Shown piece by piece: positions 9,020 to 18,178 of a stretch of DNA of 24,584 nucleotides. The DNA is from UBA2396 sp038042175. GTDB lineage: Bacteria; Planctomycetota; Phycisphaerae; Phycisphaerales; UBA1924. A program made the position numbers and the translations under genes. Below the pieces are notes generated by a model. The model was not told where the DNA came from, ran no database searches, and saw only the letters and a list, made by a program, of their open reading frames with translations. Where the stretch lies: assembly GCA_964358855.1 (NCBI GenBank), contig CAYHQQ010000056.1:1-24584 (forward strand), written 5' to 3'. How positions within the stretch are numbered: the stretch's first letter is position 1; each line of letters begins with the position of its first letter.

Positions 9020-12000
9020 ATGATTCGGTCGCATTTCAACGCGAGGGGCCTCCACACCCAATGCACCTACCGCCGCGGCACGCCAAGTGGACTGGCATCA
9101 ACGCTGTGGCGGCCGGTGGCACGAGAACTGACGTCCGCCTCATTTCATTTTAGCTTGTCACTTGTGTGTCTACTTCTAAGCGTGCTTTCCTCGGCTCCCG
9201 CGAACGCGCAGCCCAACGGATGGATGCTTCAGTTACCGGCGTCCAACCCAGCTCCCCGACAGTGGACCGCGATGGTCCACGACGGCTTCCGCAATGTATC
9301 GGTCCTCTTTGGCGGCTACATTGGCGGCGGGGGTAACTCTCCGACGAATGATACATGGTTGTGGAACGGCACCACTTGGACCCAGCCGAACATCTCAGGG
9401 GCGCTGCCAAGACCGCGAGTCTCGCACGCTATGGCGTACGACACAGACCGTCGTGTCACCATTCTCTGGGGCGGTTCTACCGTCACATCGTTTGACAACG
9501 CCGACACCTGGGAGTGGGACGGAGCCGGTTGGATCGACCGAACACCTTCGCCAGGAGTTTCGCCCTCGCCGCGAGATTCTCACGCGATGGTGTATGACGC
9601 GGCCCGACAGCAAACTGTGCTCTTCAGCGGTTACCGACCGGGGTGGCCAGCGGACGGCGAGACGTGGCTTTGGGACGGGACAGTGGGAACGTGGACACTC
9701 CCTCAGATTACCAGCCTGACTCCTACGCCGAGGTGGGGGCATGCAATGGCTTACGACTCGGTGCGGCAGCGCGTCGTGCTGTTTGGCGGCTTCGCGCTTG
9801 CGAATACTGCTCCACTGAACGATACATGGGAATGGGACGGCACCAACTGGATTCAGAAGGGCACTGGGGTCCCGCCCTCGGAGCATCCATCGCCCCGGAG
9901 CGGACACATGATGGCCTACGACGCCGATCGCGGTGTGGTGGTTCTCGTCGGCGGTGAAGAATCGAACGGGGGTGCACCCAATGGAGAGACTTGGGAGTGG
10001 AATGGAAGTGAATGGGCGCACCGAGTGCTTCAGGGACCCGGTTCGAGGAAGTATGCGGCTATGGCGTACGATGTCGCCCGAAGTACGACGGTTCTCTTTG
10101 GTGGGCAGGAATCTTACGGCACCGTTGGGCTGAACGCGGACACCTGGGAGTTGTCATTCCCCGTGGTGTATGTCAATCACGCCGCGATCGGGACCAATGA
10201 CGGGAATTCTTGGGACAATGCCTTTACCGAGTTGCGTGTGGCCCTCGCCTACGCCGCAACACACCCCGGCGTGCATGAAATCTGGGTCGCTGCGGGCACC
10301 TACACGCCCGCGGGACTCAACGGCTCACGCTCGGCCTCCTTCAACCTTCAGAATAATCTCGCCATCTACGGCGGATTCTCCGGCACCGAGACCGAGCTCT
10401 CCCAGCGAAATATCGCCGCCAACCCCACCATCCTCTCCGGGGATCTCAATGGTGATGACACCGGCGACCTCAACTTCAACGACAACAGCGCCCATGTTGT
10501 GACAATCGAAGCCGGCATCGTCAACACAGCGATCGACGGGTTTACCGTCACCGCAGGCGTCGGTCAGTCGCCTGAACCCGGGGGCGCGGGGCTCCTTGCG
10601 CGGGGACCTGGGTCTGTGTTTTCCGTTCGCAACTGCCGATTCACAAGGCATCGCGAAGGGACTGCCCTGTTGATCCTGTCTGCCCTTCATGCCATCGTGG
10701 AAAGCTGCGACTTTGATCACAATCTGTGCTCGGGAAGCGGGGGTGCTTTGCTCATCAACGATAACGGCCGACCGGGAGGCTCCCCAATCGATCCAACCCC
10801 AACGATTCGCGGGTGCACGTTCGCCGACAATCGCGCGGAAGGTTCGGGCGACTACGGGAACGGCGGCGCCGCCTATGTGATCGGTGACTTCAACACTGCG
10901 TTCATCGACTGCCTGTTTGTTCGCAATATCGCGGCAAACTCTGGAGGTGCCGTGTGCGCGTCAGCGCCCCCAGGATCGAGAAGAGTCGCAATCATCAACA
11001 CTTCATTCCTTGGGAACGCGGCAGGTATGGACGGCGGCGCCTGCGCGGGCCTATTCGGTGGCACGTTTGACTTCGTGGGGTGTGCATTCACGGGAAACGT
11101 GGCGGCCCGACAGGGCGGTGCCTGCAACTTCTCAAACGTTGTGAGTCCTAGCAAGGTGAATCGGGTCGTGAGTTCCACCTTCGCGTTCAACGCCGCATCG
11201 GCGGGCGGTGCACTCTTCGGCGCCGATACGCCCTCCGGCAATACACTCTTGGCAAACTCCACTTTTAGACTGAATTTCTCGAACGATCAAGACGCGGAGA
11301 GGCGCCAGGTCGAGTTCGGCACGTCCTCACCCGACATTCGGTGGTGTTCCATTGACGGTTGGTCCGGATCTCTCGGCGGCATCGGCAACGATGGCCTCGA
11401 CCCGCAGTTCCTCCGACTCCCATCACCCGGCCTCGACAACATGTGGGGCACGGACGATGACGACTTCGGCGACCTGCGCCTTTCTCCCGGCTCTCCCGCC
11501 ATTGACTCGGGCGATTCTTCGGTCGTGCCGCAGGACACCTATGACATCGACGTCGACGGCAACACCACTGAAGCCCTCCCGCTCGACCTCATTGGCTTCC
11601 CCCGCTTCGTTGATGACCCCTCCCTCGCCAACACCGGCCCCGGATCTCCCCCCGTTGACCGCGGTTGCTACGAATCCCAGGTCGATTGCACCTCCTGTTC
11701 CGGCGTGCGTGAATGGCGGTCGCCCCTGGGCGGCGGCTTCAACTACGCCGGCAACTGGTACCCGTCGATTCCCGGCCCGACTCACGACACGATCTTCGAC
11801 CTCGCCGCGACGTTCGACGTGACCTTCCCGACGGCCGCTCAGCTCTCGGCGAATTCGGCGAACATCCGCCGCGGCGATGTCCTCTTCGTTCTCGGCGCCA
11901 GCACCTGGTCCCTCACCTCCAGCCTTTCACCCGCCCTCCAGATCGGCAGCGACTCACCCACGCTCGCCTCCCTCACTATCACCGGCGGCACCCTCCAAGC

Positions 12001-14122
12001 CTTCTCCGCTCTCATCGGCACCGAGCCGAATTCACAAGGCAACCTGCACCTCACCGGCCCCGGTTCCACCCTTCGCGTCACCAACGACACTTCTATCGGC
12101 TTCTTCGGCAAAGGCACCGCCCTCATCGACAACGGCGGCCGCCTCATCACCCGCACCGCCGGCGTCGGCGACCAACCCGGCTCCGACGGCTCGTTCGTCC
12201 GCGTCACCGGCCCAGGCTCGCGCTGGGACGTCCCCTTCTTCCTCCAGATCAACAACGGCGAGGTCAACGTCTCCAACCAGGCCACCCTCAACGCCGGCTT
12301 TGGCATCTTCCTCTTCCAGAATGGCGTCCTCTCCGGCGATGGCACCATCAACGGCGACGTCATCAACTTCGGCTCTCTCCGTCCCGGCAACTCGCCCGGT
12401 CGCCTCACTATCAACGGCTCCTACGAGCAAGTCGGTGTCCTCCCCGACCTGGGCGCCAGCTCCGGCCAGCTCGTCTCCGAGATCGCCGGCACGCCCGCCA
12501 GCGGCAACTACGACAAGCTCACCATCAACGGCACCGCCAACCTCGGTGGCCTCCTTCAAGTGAATCTGATCGGCCACACGCCCACCTCCAACGAGCTCTA
12601 CCAGCTCGTCACCGCCACCGGCGGCATCCAGAGCCGCTTCGACGTCGCCCTCTTCCCCTCCATCGGCGCCGACAAGTTCCTCTACGCCACCTACCCCGAG
12701 GCCGGCACGCAGGTGAACCTCTCCGTCCTGCCGCTTTCCAACGATCCCAGCCTCTCGCCCCAGGAGAACCGCACCGTCGCCGGCGAACCAACCGCCGCCG
12801 CGCTGGGCGATCTCAACGGCGACGCTCTTCCCGATCTGGCCGTCACGATCTCCAACGGCGAGGTCGATCCCGGCAGCGTCGTCATCTTCCTCAACCTGGG
12901 CGGCGCCGGCGCCTCCTGGCAGGGCTTCAGCCAGGCCCAGGTCATCCAGATCCCCGTCGGCATCGACCCGCGTGGCATCGTGCTGGCTCATCTCGACGAC
13001 GCCCCCGGCAGTGCCAACCGCCTCGACATCGCCGTCTGCAACGCCGTCTCCAGCGACGTGCACATCATCCGCAATCTGGGCTCCAACGTCTACGCCCTGG
13101 GCAGCACCACGTCCGTGGGCAACCGCCCCGTCTCCATCGCCGCCTTCAACATGGACAGCGACACCAAGATCGACCTGGCCACCGCCAACCACGACGCGGG
13201 CACCGTCTCGCTCCTGCGCGGCGACGGCTCGGGCGGCACCTCCTCACGCCAGGACCACCCCAACGTCCCGCCCGAACCCGACACCGTCAGCCCCGTCGAT
13301 CCAACCACCGACAAGCCCGGCAACCCAAACGCCATGCACCTGGCCATCGGCTCGCGGACCGCGGGCGGCATCACCATCCTCCAGAACAACGGCGCGGGCG
13401 CCTTCACCAGCCTCCCGCCCATCTCCATCGGTGCCGGCACAAGCCAGATCCTCTGCCGTGATCTCAACGGCGATGGGCGCGGCGACCTGCTCACCGGCAA
13501 CACCGACGGCTCGGTCTCCGTCATCCTCAACACCACCACCGGCCCCGACCCGCTGGTGCTGGGCTACCAGCCAGCCGTCAACCTGCCCATCGAGGCCGCC
13601 ACGCTCCCCGGCGACGGCGTCGTCTCGCTGACGGCCTTCCGGGCCGACATCGATCCGGCCGATCAGGCCAACGACCGCGACATCGCCGTGGCGGTGCGGA
13701 CCGGCGGTGTGACGCGTGTGCGGTTCCTCCGCAACGACCTCTTCAACGGCAACCTGGCGTTCACCCTCCGCCCCGACCTGGTCGGCTCGGAGACCAACCC
13801 CATCGCGCTGGTCTCGGCCTACGTGGACGACGAGCCGACGACCCAGGACCTGGTCATCGTCGGCTCCGACGGCGAAGGCCGCCCCGGCGGCCACCTGGGC
13901 GGCCGCTCAACCGCCCAGGTGCGCCCCGTGCTCACGGGCAACCTCTGCCCCGCCGACTTCGACTCCGATGGCACGGTGGACTTCTTCGACTACGACGCCT
14001 TCGTGGCATGCTTCGAGGGCGGAACCTGCCCCCCAGGCAAGACCGCCGACTTCGACGCCGACGGCACCGTCGACTTCTTTGACTACGACGGGTTTGTGGT
14101 GGCGTTTGAGGAAGGGTGCTGA
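9020..14122 (+). CDS. Giant mosaic exported protein: Kelch repeats, beta-helix, passenger-like repeats, FG-GAP/VCBS repeats, GC-type dockerin
   Basis: A 1700-residue exported protein. The signal peptide hydrophobic core is SLSLVCLLLSVLSS with cleavage after ANA near residue 65; the N-region is unusually long. Next come about six Kelch-type repeats (roughly 81-377; ...HAMAYD..R...VLFGG....DTWEWDG..W), probably a beta-propeller. A right-handed parallel beta-helix region follows (about 382-887; AAIGTNDGNSWDNAFTEL, NCRFTRH, GCTFADNRA). Then autotransporter-passenger-like repeats (about 889-1134; TGPGSTLRVTNDTSIGF), FG-GAP/VCBS-type repeats (about 1237-1634; AALGDLNGDALPDLAVT) and a terminal paired EF-hand module ending in Cys1700. 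Role is likely surface adhesion, binding or display; no catalytic residues are recognised. ATG 9020 is chosen because AAGGAA precedes it; 8960 and 8996 are upstream alternatives. Codon use becomes more C-ending from about 11,400 on. Confidence 0.85.
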   Translation: MIRSHFNARGLHTQCTYRRGTPSGLASTLWRPVARELTSASFHFSLSLVCLLLSVLSSAPANAQPNGWMLQLPASNPAPRQWTAMVHDGFRNVSVLFGGYIGGGGNSPTNDTWLWNGTTWTQPNISGALPRPRVSHAMAYDTDRRVTILWGGSTVTSFDNADTWEWDGAGWIDRTPSPGVSPSPRDSHAMVYDAARQQTVLFSGYRPGWPADGETWLWDGTVGTWTLPQITSLTPTPRWGHAMAYDSVRQRVVLFGGFALANTAPLNDTWEWDGTNWIQKGTGVPPSEHPSPRSGHMMAYDADRGVVVLVGGEESNGGAPNGETWEWNGSEWAHRVLQGPGSRKYAAMAYDVARSTTVLFGGQESYGTVGLNADTWELSFPVVYVNHAAIGTNDGNSWDNAFTELRVALAYAATHPGVHEIWVAAGTYTPAGLNGSRSASFNLQNNLAIYGGFSGTETELSQRNIAANPTILSGDLNGDDTGDLNFNDNSAHVVTIEAGIVNTAIDGFTVTAGVGQSPEPGGAGLLARGPGSVFSVRNCRFTRHREGTALLILSALHAIVESCDFDHNLCSGSGGALLINDNGRPGGSPIDPTPTIRGCTFADNRAEGSGDYGNGGAAYVIGDFNTAFIDCLFVRNIAANSGGAVCASAPPGSRRVAIINTSFLGNAAGMDGGACAGLFGGTFDFVGCAFTGNVAARQGGACNFSNVVSPSKVNRVVSSTFAFNAASAGGALFGADTPSGNTLLANSTFRLNFSNDQDAERRQVEFGTSSPDIRWCSIDGWSGSLGGIGNDGLDPQFLRLPSPGLDNMWGTDDDDFGDLRLSPGSPAIDSGDSSVVPQDTYDIDVDGNTTEALPLDLIGFPRFVDDPSLANTGPGSPPVDRGCYESQVDCTSCSGVREWRSPLGGGFNYAGNWYPSIPGPTHDTIFDLAATFDVTFPTAAQLSANSANIRRGDVLFVLGASTWSLTSSLSPALQIGSDSPTLASLTITGGTLQAFSALIGTEPNSQGNLHLTGPGSTLRVTNDTSIGFFGKGTALIDNGGRLITRTAGVGDQPGSDGSFVRVTGPGSRWDVPFFLQINNGEVNVSNQATLNAGFGIFLFQNGVLSGDGTINGDVINFGSLRPGNSPGRLTINGSYEQVGVLPDLGASSGQLVSEIAGTPASGNYDKLTINGTANLGGLLQVNLIGHTPTSNELYQLVTATGGIQSRFDVALFPSIGADKFLYATYPEAGTQVNLSVLPLSNDPSLSPQENRTVAGEPTAAALGDLNGDALPDLAVTISNGEVDPGSVVIFLNLGGAGASWQGFSQAQVIQIPVGIDPRGIVLAHLDDAPGSANRLDIAVCNAVSSDVHIIRNLGSNVYALGSTTSVGNRPVSIAAFNMDSDTKIDLATANHDAGTVSLLRGDGSGGTSSRQDHPNVPPEPDTVSPVDPTTDKPGNPNAMHLAIGSRTAGGITILQNNGAGAFTSLPPISIGAGTSQILCRDLNGDGRGDLLTGNTDGSVSVILNTTTGPDPLVLGYQPAVNLPIEAATLPGDGVVSLTAFRADIDPADQANDRDIAVAVRTGGVTRVRFLRNDLFNGNLAFTLRPDLVGSETNPIALVSAYVDDEPTTQDLVIVGSDGEGRPGGHLGGRSTAQVRPVLTGNLCPADFDSDGTVDFFDYDAFVACFEGGTCPPGKTADFDADGTVDFFDYDGFVVAFEEGC

Positions 14123-14450
14123 GTGTTGATGTGCGGCCTTGAGGAACTCAGTACGCCTCCTGTGTCAGCTCCGAGGCAACCGGACGGGGTGGCGATTTCT
14201 CAAGTCCCAGGACGTTGGTCGTGCGTCATTGCGTTCACCGCTTGACCTCGGAACTGACCTTCAAGCGTGCATGATCACCGGATCAAAGAGTGCGGGCCTG
14301 TGACGCAGCGCCATTTCCCCGATCGATGGTGCCGCAGGCCAATCGGTCTTGTGGTAACATGCGAGGCCGGAGTAACTGAGCTCCCTTATTTCCGGAAATC
14401 ACCCTCGGTCCAAGTCGTGGAGTCGTCGTTCGATCGCATCGAAGGAACCG
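14123..14450. other. Intergenic region before the second sigma-kinase operon
   Basis: 328 nt without a supportable gene. It contains a 12-nt self-complementary ATTTCCGGAAAT near 14388. I see no strong sigma70-like hexamer pair; the operon promoter may be of another type, including autoregulated ECF. Confidence 0.5.
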
Positions 14451-15053
14451 ATGATCACTCGCACAACAACGCGTCTGCTCGACGAACTCTGCGCCCCCGG
14501 CAACGAGCGGGTCTGGGAGGAGTTCGATGCCCGGTACCGGCCGATCCTCGAAGGGGTCGCACGCAAGCTTGGGTTTGGAGACGAAGAAGCGGCCGAGATC
14601 ACTCAGGAATCGCTCACGACGTTTCTGCAGGCCTTTCGTGCCGGGCGATACGACCGGAGCAAGGGGCGGCTGAGCTCCTGGCTCGTCGGCATCACGAGAA
14701 ACACCGCTATGGCGATCTGCCGTCGCGGGGTGATCGGTGGCAAACACAAGGCCGGCGGCGACACCCTGGTCGCCGGCGTGCCCGACGAGGCGCAGCTCAC
14801 ATTGATCTGGGATGAACAGTGCGAGCGGGAGGTGCTCCGCGCGGCGATGGCGCAGCTCAGAGCGACCTCACGGACCGACGAGCGGACGTTCCTGGCCTTC
14901 GAGCTCGTGGCCCTCCGCGGCGCGACGGCGGAGGCGGCCGCTCAGGCGTGTGGCATGAGCGTCGCCGAGGTGTACGTCGCCAAGAACCGGATGACCCGCC
15001 GGCTCAAGGAAACCATTACTCTGCTCAGGGAGGCGTACAGGGAGGATGGATGA
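14451..15053 (+). CDS. Sigma-70 family (ECF-type) RNA polymerase sigma factor
   Basis: The 200-residue product has a sigma-2 region (WEEFDARYRPILEGVARKLG, AAEITQESLTTFLQAF, LSSWLVGITRNTAMAICRR) and a sigma-4 region (TFLAFELVALRGATAEAAAQACGMSVAEVYVAKNRMTRRL split over about 147-188). ATG 14451 is supported by GAAGGAA about 5 nt upstream. The stop codon overlaps the start of the kinase gene (ATGATGA at 15050-15056), so the two are translationally coupled and form one operon. It is of a different subgroup from the sigma factor at 7918-8496: the N-terminal and the spacing between regions differ. It presumably controls envelope or stress genes together with its partner kinase; the targets are unknown. 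Confidence 0.9.
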   Translation: MITRTTTRLLDELCAPGNERVWEEFDARYRPILEGVARKLGFGDEEAAEITQESLTTFLQAFRAGRYDRSKGRLSSWLVGITRNTAMAICRRGVIGGKHKAGGDTLVAGVPDEAQLTLIWDEQCEREVLRAAMAQLRATSRTDERTFLAFELVALRGATAEAAAQACGMSVAEVYVAKNRMTRRLKETITLLREAYREDG

Positions 15054-18010
15054 TGACCGATCACGTTTCGGGCGGCACGTGTCCGCCCATCGAGCAACTC
15101 GAGCGGCTGGTGGCCGAAGGGTCGAGCGATCCCGGCGTGGCAGCGCACGTCCAGGGTTGTGAGACGTGCCGCAACCTCATCGACGAGATTCAGAGCGACA
15201 ATGCTCTGCTGATGCGAGTGGCGGTGCAGGATGGGGCGGTGCGATCCGACGCGCCGACCGTTACCGTCGACGCGCGCGGCGCTCCGTCGACCACGGGCTC
15301 CTTTCCCGGCTACCGCGTCGTGGAGGAGATCGCCCGGGGCGGGCAGGGGGTGGTGTATCTTGCGGTGCAGGTCGGGACCAATCGTCAGGTGGCGATCAAG
15401 GTGCCCCTGTCGGGCAGATTCGCTTCTTCCAGGCAGCGCATCCGCTTCCTCAGGGAGATCCAGATCGCCGCCGCCCTCAGGCATCCCAACATCGTGACCG
15501 TCTTTGAGTCTGGAAGAACCGCCGATGGCCGTGACTTTGTTGCCATGGAATACGTGTCGGGCCTCGCGCTGGACAAGTACGCGAGCGAGCGCCTCACCCC
15601 TGACACCAAGGCGGGGCGGCCTCTGCTTGACGCCAAACTCCGATTGATTGCCAAGGTCGCCCGAGCCGTCGGTCATGCTCACGCCAAGGGAATCATCCAC
15701 CGGGATATCAAGCCATCCAACATCCAGGTGGACGCAGAGGGCGAACCGCGGGTGCTGGACTTCGGTCTGGCCCGGGCGCTCGTCAGCGAAGACGGCGAGC
15801 ACGCGCCCATGACCTTGGACTTCCAGGGAACTCCCGCGTACGCGTCGCCCGAACAGGTCGACGGCAGCCCCGACGGGCTCGACACACGCAGCGACGTCTA
15901 CTCCCTGGGCGTGGTGGCGTACGAGATGCTCACAGGCCGCCTTCCTTACGACGTCAACGGGCCGCTCCCCGAGGTCTTCGAACGAATCAAGCGCAGCGAG
16001 CCCGTACGCCCATCAAGCCGCGACCTGCGTGAGTCTCGGCTGCCCGACGATGTCGAGACCATCCTCCTCAAAGCGCTCTCAAAGGACCCCGAGCGAAGGT
16101 ATCAGACGGCGGACGCGCTCGCCGCCGACATCGAGGACTTCCTCGCCGGGCGTGCCATTTCCGCCCGGCGGGAGAGCATGCTCTACCTCATCGGCAAGGC
16201 CGTCGGAAGAAACAAGGGTCGTGTCACTCTCGTGGGCGGCGTGGTCGCGCTGCTGGTGGTTGCGGGAGTGGGAGCGTTTGTCTCCAATCTGTTTCGAGAA
16301 CGGGCCGAGCACGAGCAATCTCGCCGCATCTATGAGCTCCAGAGGCGAATATCCGAGTCGGAGCGGGCCGACGCGATGACCCTGGCCTTCCGCGCGGCGA
16401 TGCCGACGCAAGCGGCGATTCGCAAGATGACGATCGGCTACGGCGCCCGGGGAATCGACAGGTTGTCAGACCAGGCCAACTTCGGATCGTTCTCGAATCC
16501 GGCGATCGAAGCGAGCGTGGAGCAGGTCCTGGCGGAGACTCTCGCCAACGACGGCATGAGACACATGGCCGACCCGCTTCTGCGTCAATCGCTCTCTCGC
16601 CAACTGCAACTGCTCGGCACGAACGATCCGCAGATTGCCCGCGTCATGCGCGAACTGGCGTTAAGCCTCCTCGCTCGTGGGAGACCATCAACCGCAAGGA
16701 CGTTCGCGGAGAAGTCGTACCAAACCTACTGCGTGCTGTACGGCGAGAACAGTCTTGAGGCGATTTCCTCCAAGGAGACTCTTGCTCGGATTGCGCTGAC
16801 GCTCGGCAAACTCGACGAGTCGGCGGCGCTGTGTCGAAGCGCCCTGGCATTGATCCCGCGAAACCCGCGGAACGACGATCTTGAGACGGCCCAGTGCCGC
16901 GACACGCTGTCCATGGCGCTCCTGGCGAAGAACGAGTCTGAGAATGCCGAGTTGGAATGCACCCGAGCGCTGTCGGCTCGCCTCGCCCACCTGCCCGATG
17001 TAGATCCACTGATCCAAGAGAGTCTCCGGCACCTCGCCACCATCCTCGGGCAGGCTCGCCCGGGCGATCGCGTGGGACATGTGCTGTGCCGGACGCTTGG
17101 CGTTGTGTCACGAGATGCCCTGCGAAGGATGCTGCTCGATCTTGCCGACGACCTTGGCAGGCTGCGAGACGAACAAGCGACAGTGCGAGAAGAAGTAGAG
17201 GCCCTTCGAGATCTGCTCGACCTCAAGGTTGCACTGCTGGGCGAGCAGCACCGCGGGCTGATCTCAACCCTCTCGAGCCTCTGGCGCGCCGGTAGTGAGG
17301 ACAAACCCGCTGAGAAGGAGCCTCTTCTGCGAAAGATGGTCTCCGTTTCCGAGATCGCCTGCGGGGCACAGAGCATCGCCTACGCGAATTGCCTTGAAGC
17401 TCTCGCCGATAATTTGCGGGATCAGCAGCGCTTTGCCGAGTGCTTCCAAGTGTGGCGGCAATCGGCCGACATCTGGTTCGCGCTCCCGCCCGACCGACGT
17501 GACGAACTTCAGGTGGCGCTCCAGCAGTTCTGGCCCGCGTACTGGAGCTCCCTGTACGGCGATCACGAATCCAACAAAGAGCGACTGCGTTACTGCGTTG
17601 AGGTGTTCGATCGGTCCCCTGTGGAAGAAACTCCCATGGCGCCCCTGGTTCACGCGATGCACGCCTGGAACGCCATGAGGCTTGAGCTCGTCGATGGCGC
17701 CGAGCGCGAGGCACGCCAAGCGCTCCGGAATGCCGATGGGTTGCCGGCGAGCTTCGACGGAGACAAGGCCCGGATTCGATTTCTGCTTGGCAGCATCCTC
17801 GTTGCCGTCGACAAGCCCGGGGAGGGCGAGCACCTCATGTCGAGCGCCTGGTATGGCACCGGGCTGACCAGGGGCGTTTGTGATCTCTGGAAACATGACA
17901 TGACACGCCAGAGGCTCGCCCTGGAAATGGCGGAGCTTTGTCGGCGAAGAAACGACCCGCTGGGCCAAAGAGTCTGGTCCGACGAGGTTTTCGATCGTCC
18001 AATGCCGTGA
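15050..18010 (+). CDS. Transmembrane Ser/Thr kinase with N-terminal anti-sigma-like zinc-finger motif and TPR-like C-terminus
   Basis: The 986-residue product opens with a ~50-residue segment containing CPPIEQLERLVAEG and His33-x3-Cys37-x2-Cys40, the HxxxCxxC signature of zinc-binding anti-sigma domains. The kinase domain spans about 88-345: glycine loop IARGGQGVVYLA, Lys117 in VAIKVP, HRDIKPSN (Asp219), DFG (237-239) and GTPAYASPEQ. A transmembrane helix lies near 390-414 (VTLVGGVVALLVVAGVGAFVS), followed by a coiled-coil-like stretch (about 415-445) and ~540 residues of TPR-like helices, likely outside the cytoplasm. ATG 15050 overlaps the sigma factor stop; GGAGG lies 4 nt upstream, and Met2 at 15053 is an alternative. 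The architecture suggests one polypeptide that could hold the sigma factor and release it on phosphorylation or sensing; that is inference. Confidence 0.92.
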   Translation: MMTDHVSGGTCPPIEQLERLVAEGSSDPGVAAHVQGCETCRNLIDEIQSDNALLMRVAVQDGAVRSDAPTVTVDARGAPSTTGSFPGYRVVEEIARGGQGVVYLAVQVGTNRQVAIKVPLSGRFASSRQRIRFLREIQIAAALRHPNIVTVFESGRTADGRDFVAMEYVSGLALDKYASERLTPDTKAGRPLLDAKLRLIAKVARAVGHAHAKGIIHRDIKPSNIQVDAEGEPRVLDFGLARALVSEDGEHAPMTLDFQGTPAYASPEQVDGSPDGLDTRSDVYSLGVVAYEMLTGRLPYDVNGPLPEVFERIKRSEPVRPSSRDLRESRLPDDVETILLKALSKDPERRYQTADALAADIEDFLAGRAISARRESMLYLIGKAVGRNKGRVTLVGGVVALLVVAGVGAFVSNLFRERAEHEQSRRIYELQRRISESERADAMTLAFRAAMPTQAAIRKMTIGYGARGIDRLSDQANFGSFSNPAIEASVEQVLAETLANDGMRHMADPLLRQSLSRQLQLLGTNDPQIARVMRELALSLLARGRPSTARTFAEKSYQTYCVLYGENSLEAISSKETLARIALTLGKLDESAALCRSALALIPRNPRNDDLETAQCRDTLSMALLAKNESENAELECTRALSARLAHLPDVDPLIQESLRHLATILGQARPGDRVGHVLCRTLGVVSRDALRRMLLDLADDLGRLRDEQATVREEVEALRDLLDLKVALLGEQHRGLISTLSSLWRAGSEDKPAEKEPLLRKMVSVSEIACGAQSIAYANCLEALADNLRDQQRFAECFQVWRQSADIWFALPPDRRDELQVALQQFWPAYWSSLYGDHESNKERLRYCVEVFDRSPVEETPMAPLVHAMHAWNAMRLELVDGAEREARQALRNADGLPASFDGDKARIRFLLGSILVAVDKPGEGEHLMSSAWYGTGLTRGVCDLWKHDMTRQRLALEMAELCRRRNDPLGQRVWSDEVFDRPMP

Positions 18011-18047
18011 TAGTGTCTGCCCGGTTTCCAACAATCTTCGGAGAGAC

Positions 18048-18178
18048 TGCAAGGTGCGCCCCCGGGCGAGCAACAAGAGTGTCGGGCACACCGCCCGTCC
18101 CGCACCGGGACTCCGCCAGGAGCCCGGCGCTGCCGGGGGTTCCCGGCCGCACGCGGAACTCACGAAAGGAGCAGGACC
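18048..18178 (+). promoter_or_regulatory. Structured 5' leader, copy A
   Basis: This ~130-nt segment ends at the start codon of the PEP-CTERM-like gene and is repeated at 19212-19340 with roughly 85-90% identity over the last 108 nt by hand alignment; 30 nt (18083-18112) are identical. It can form CGGGC/GCCCG (18083-18097), GTCCCG/CGGGAC (18097-18111, sharing bases with the first) and a 9-bp stem with one mismatch around GGTT (18129-18150), then the ribosome binding site ACGAAAGGAG. It could be a cis-regulatory RNA or simply a duplicated upstream region. Confidence 0.6.

Noticed and set aside
11713..13461. Long Arg/Pro/His-rich open frame inside the mosaic protein gene.
   Set aside because: It is a shadow frame generated by C-ending codons; composition is not protein-like.
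14819..15049. Upstream extension of the kinase frame across the sigma factor gene.
   Set aside because: It overlaps the real sigma factor in another frame; the ATGATGA junction with GGAGG gives a natural start.
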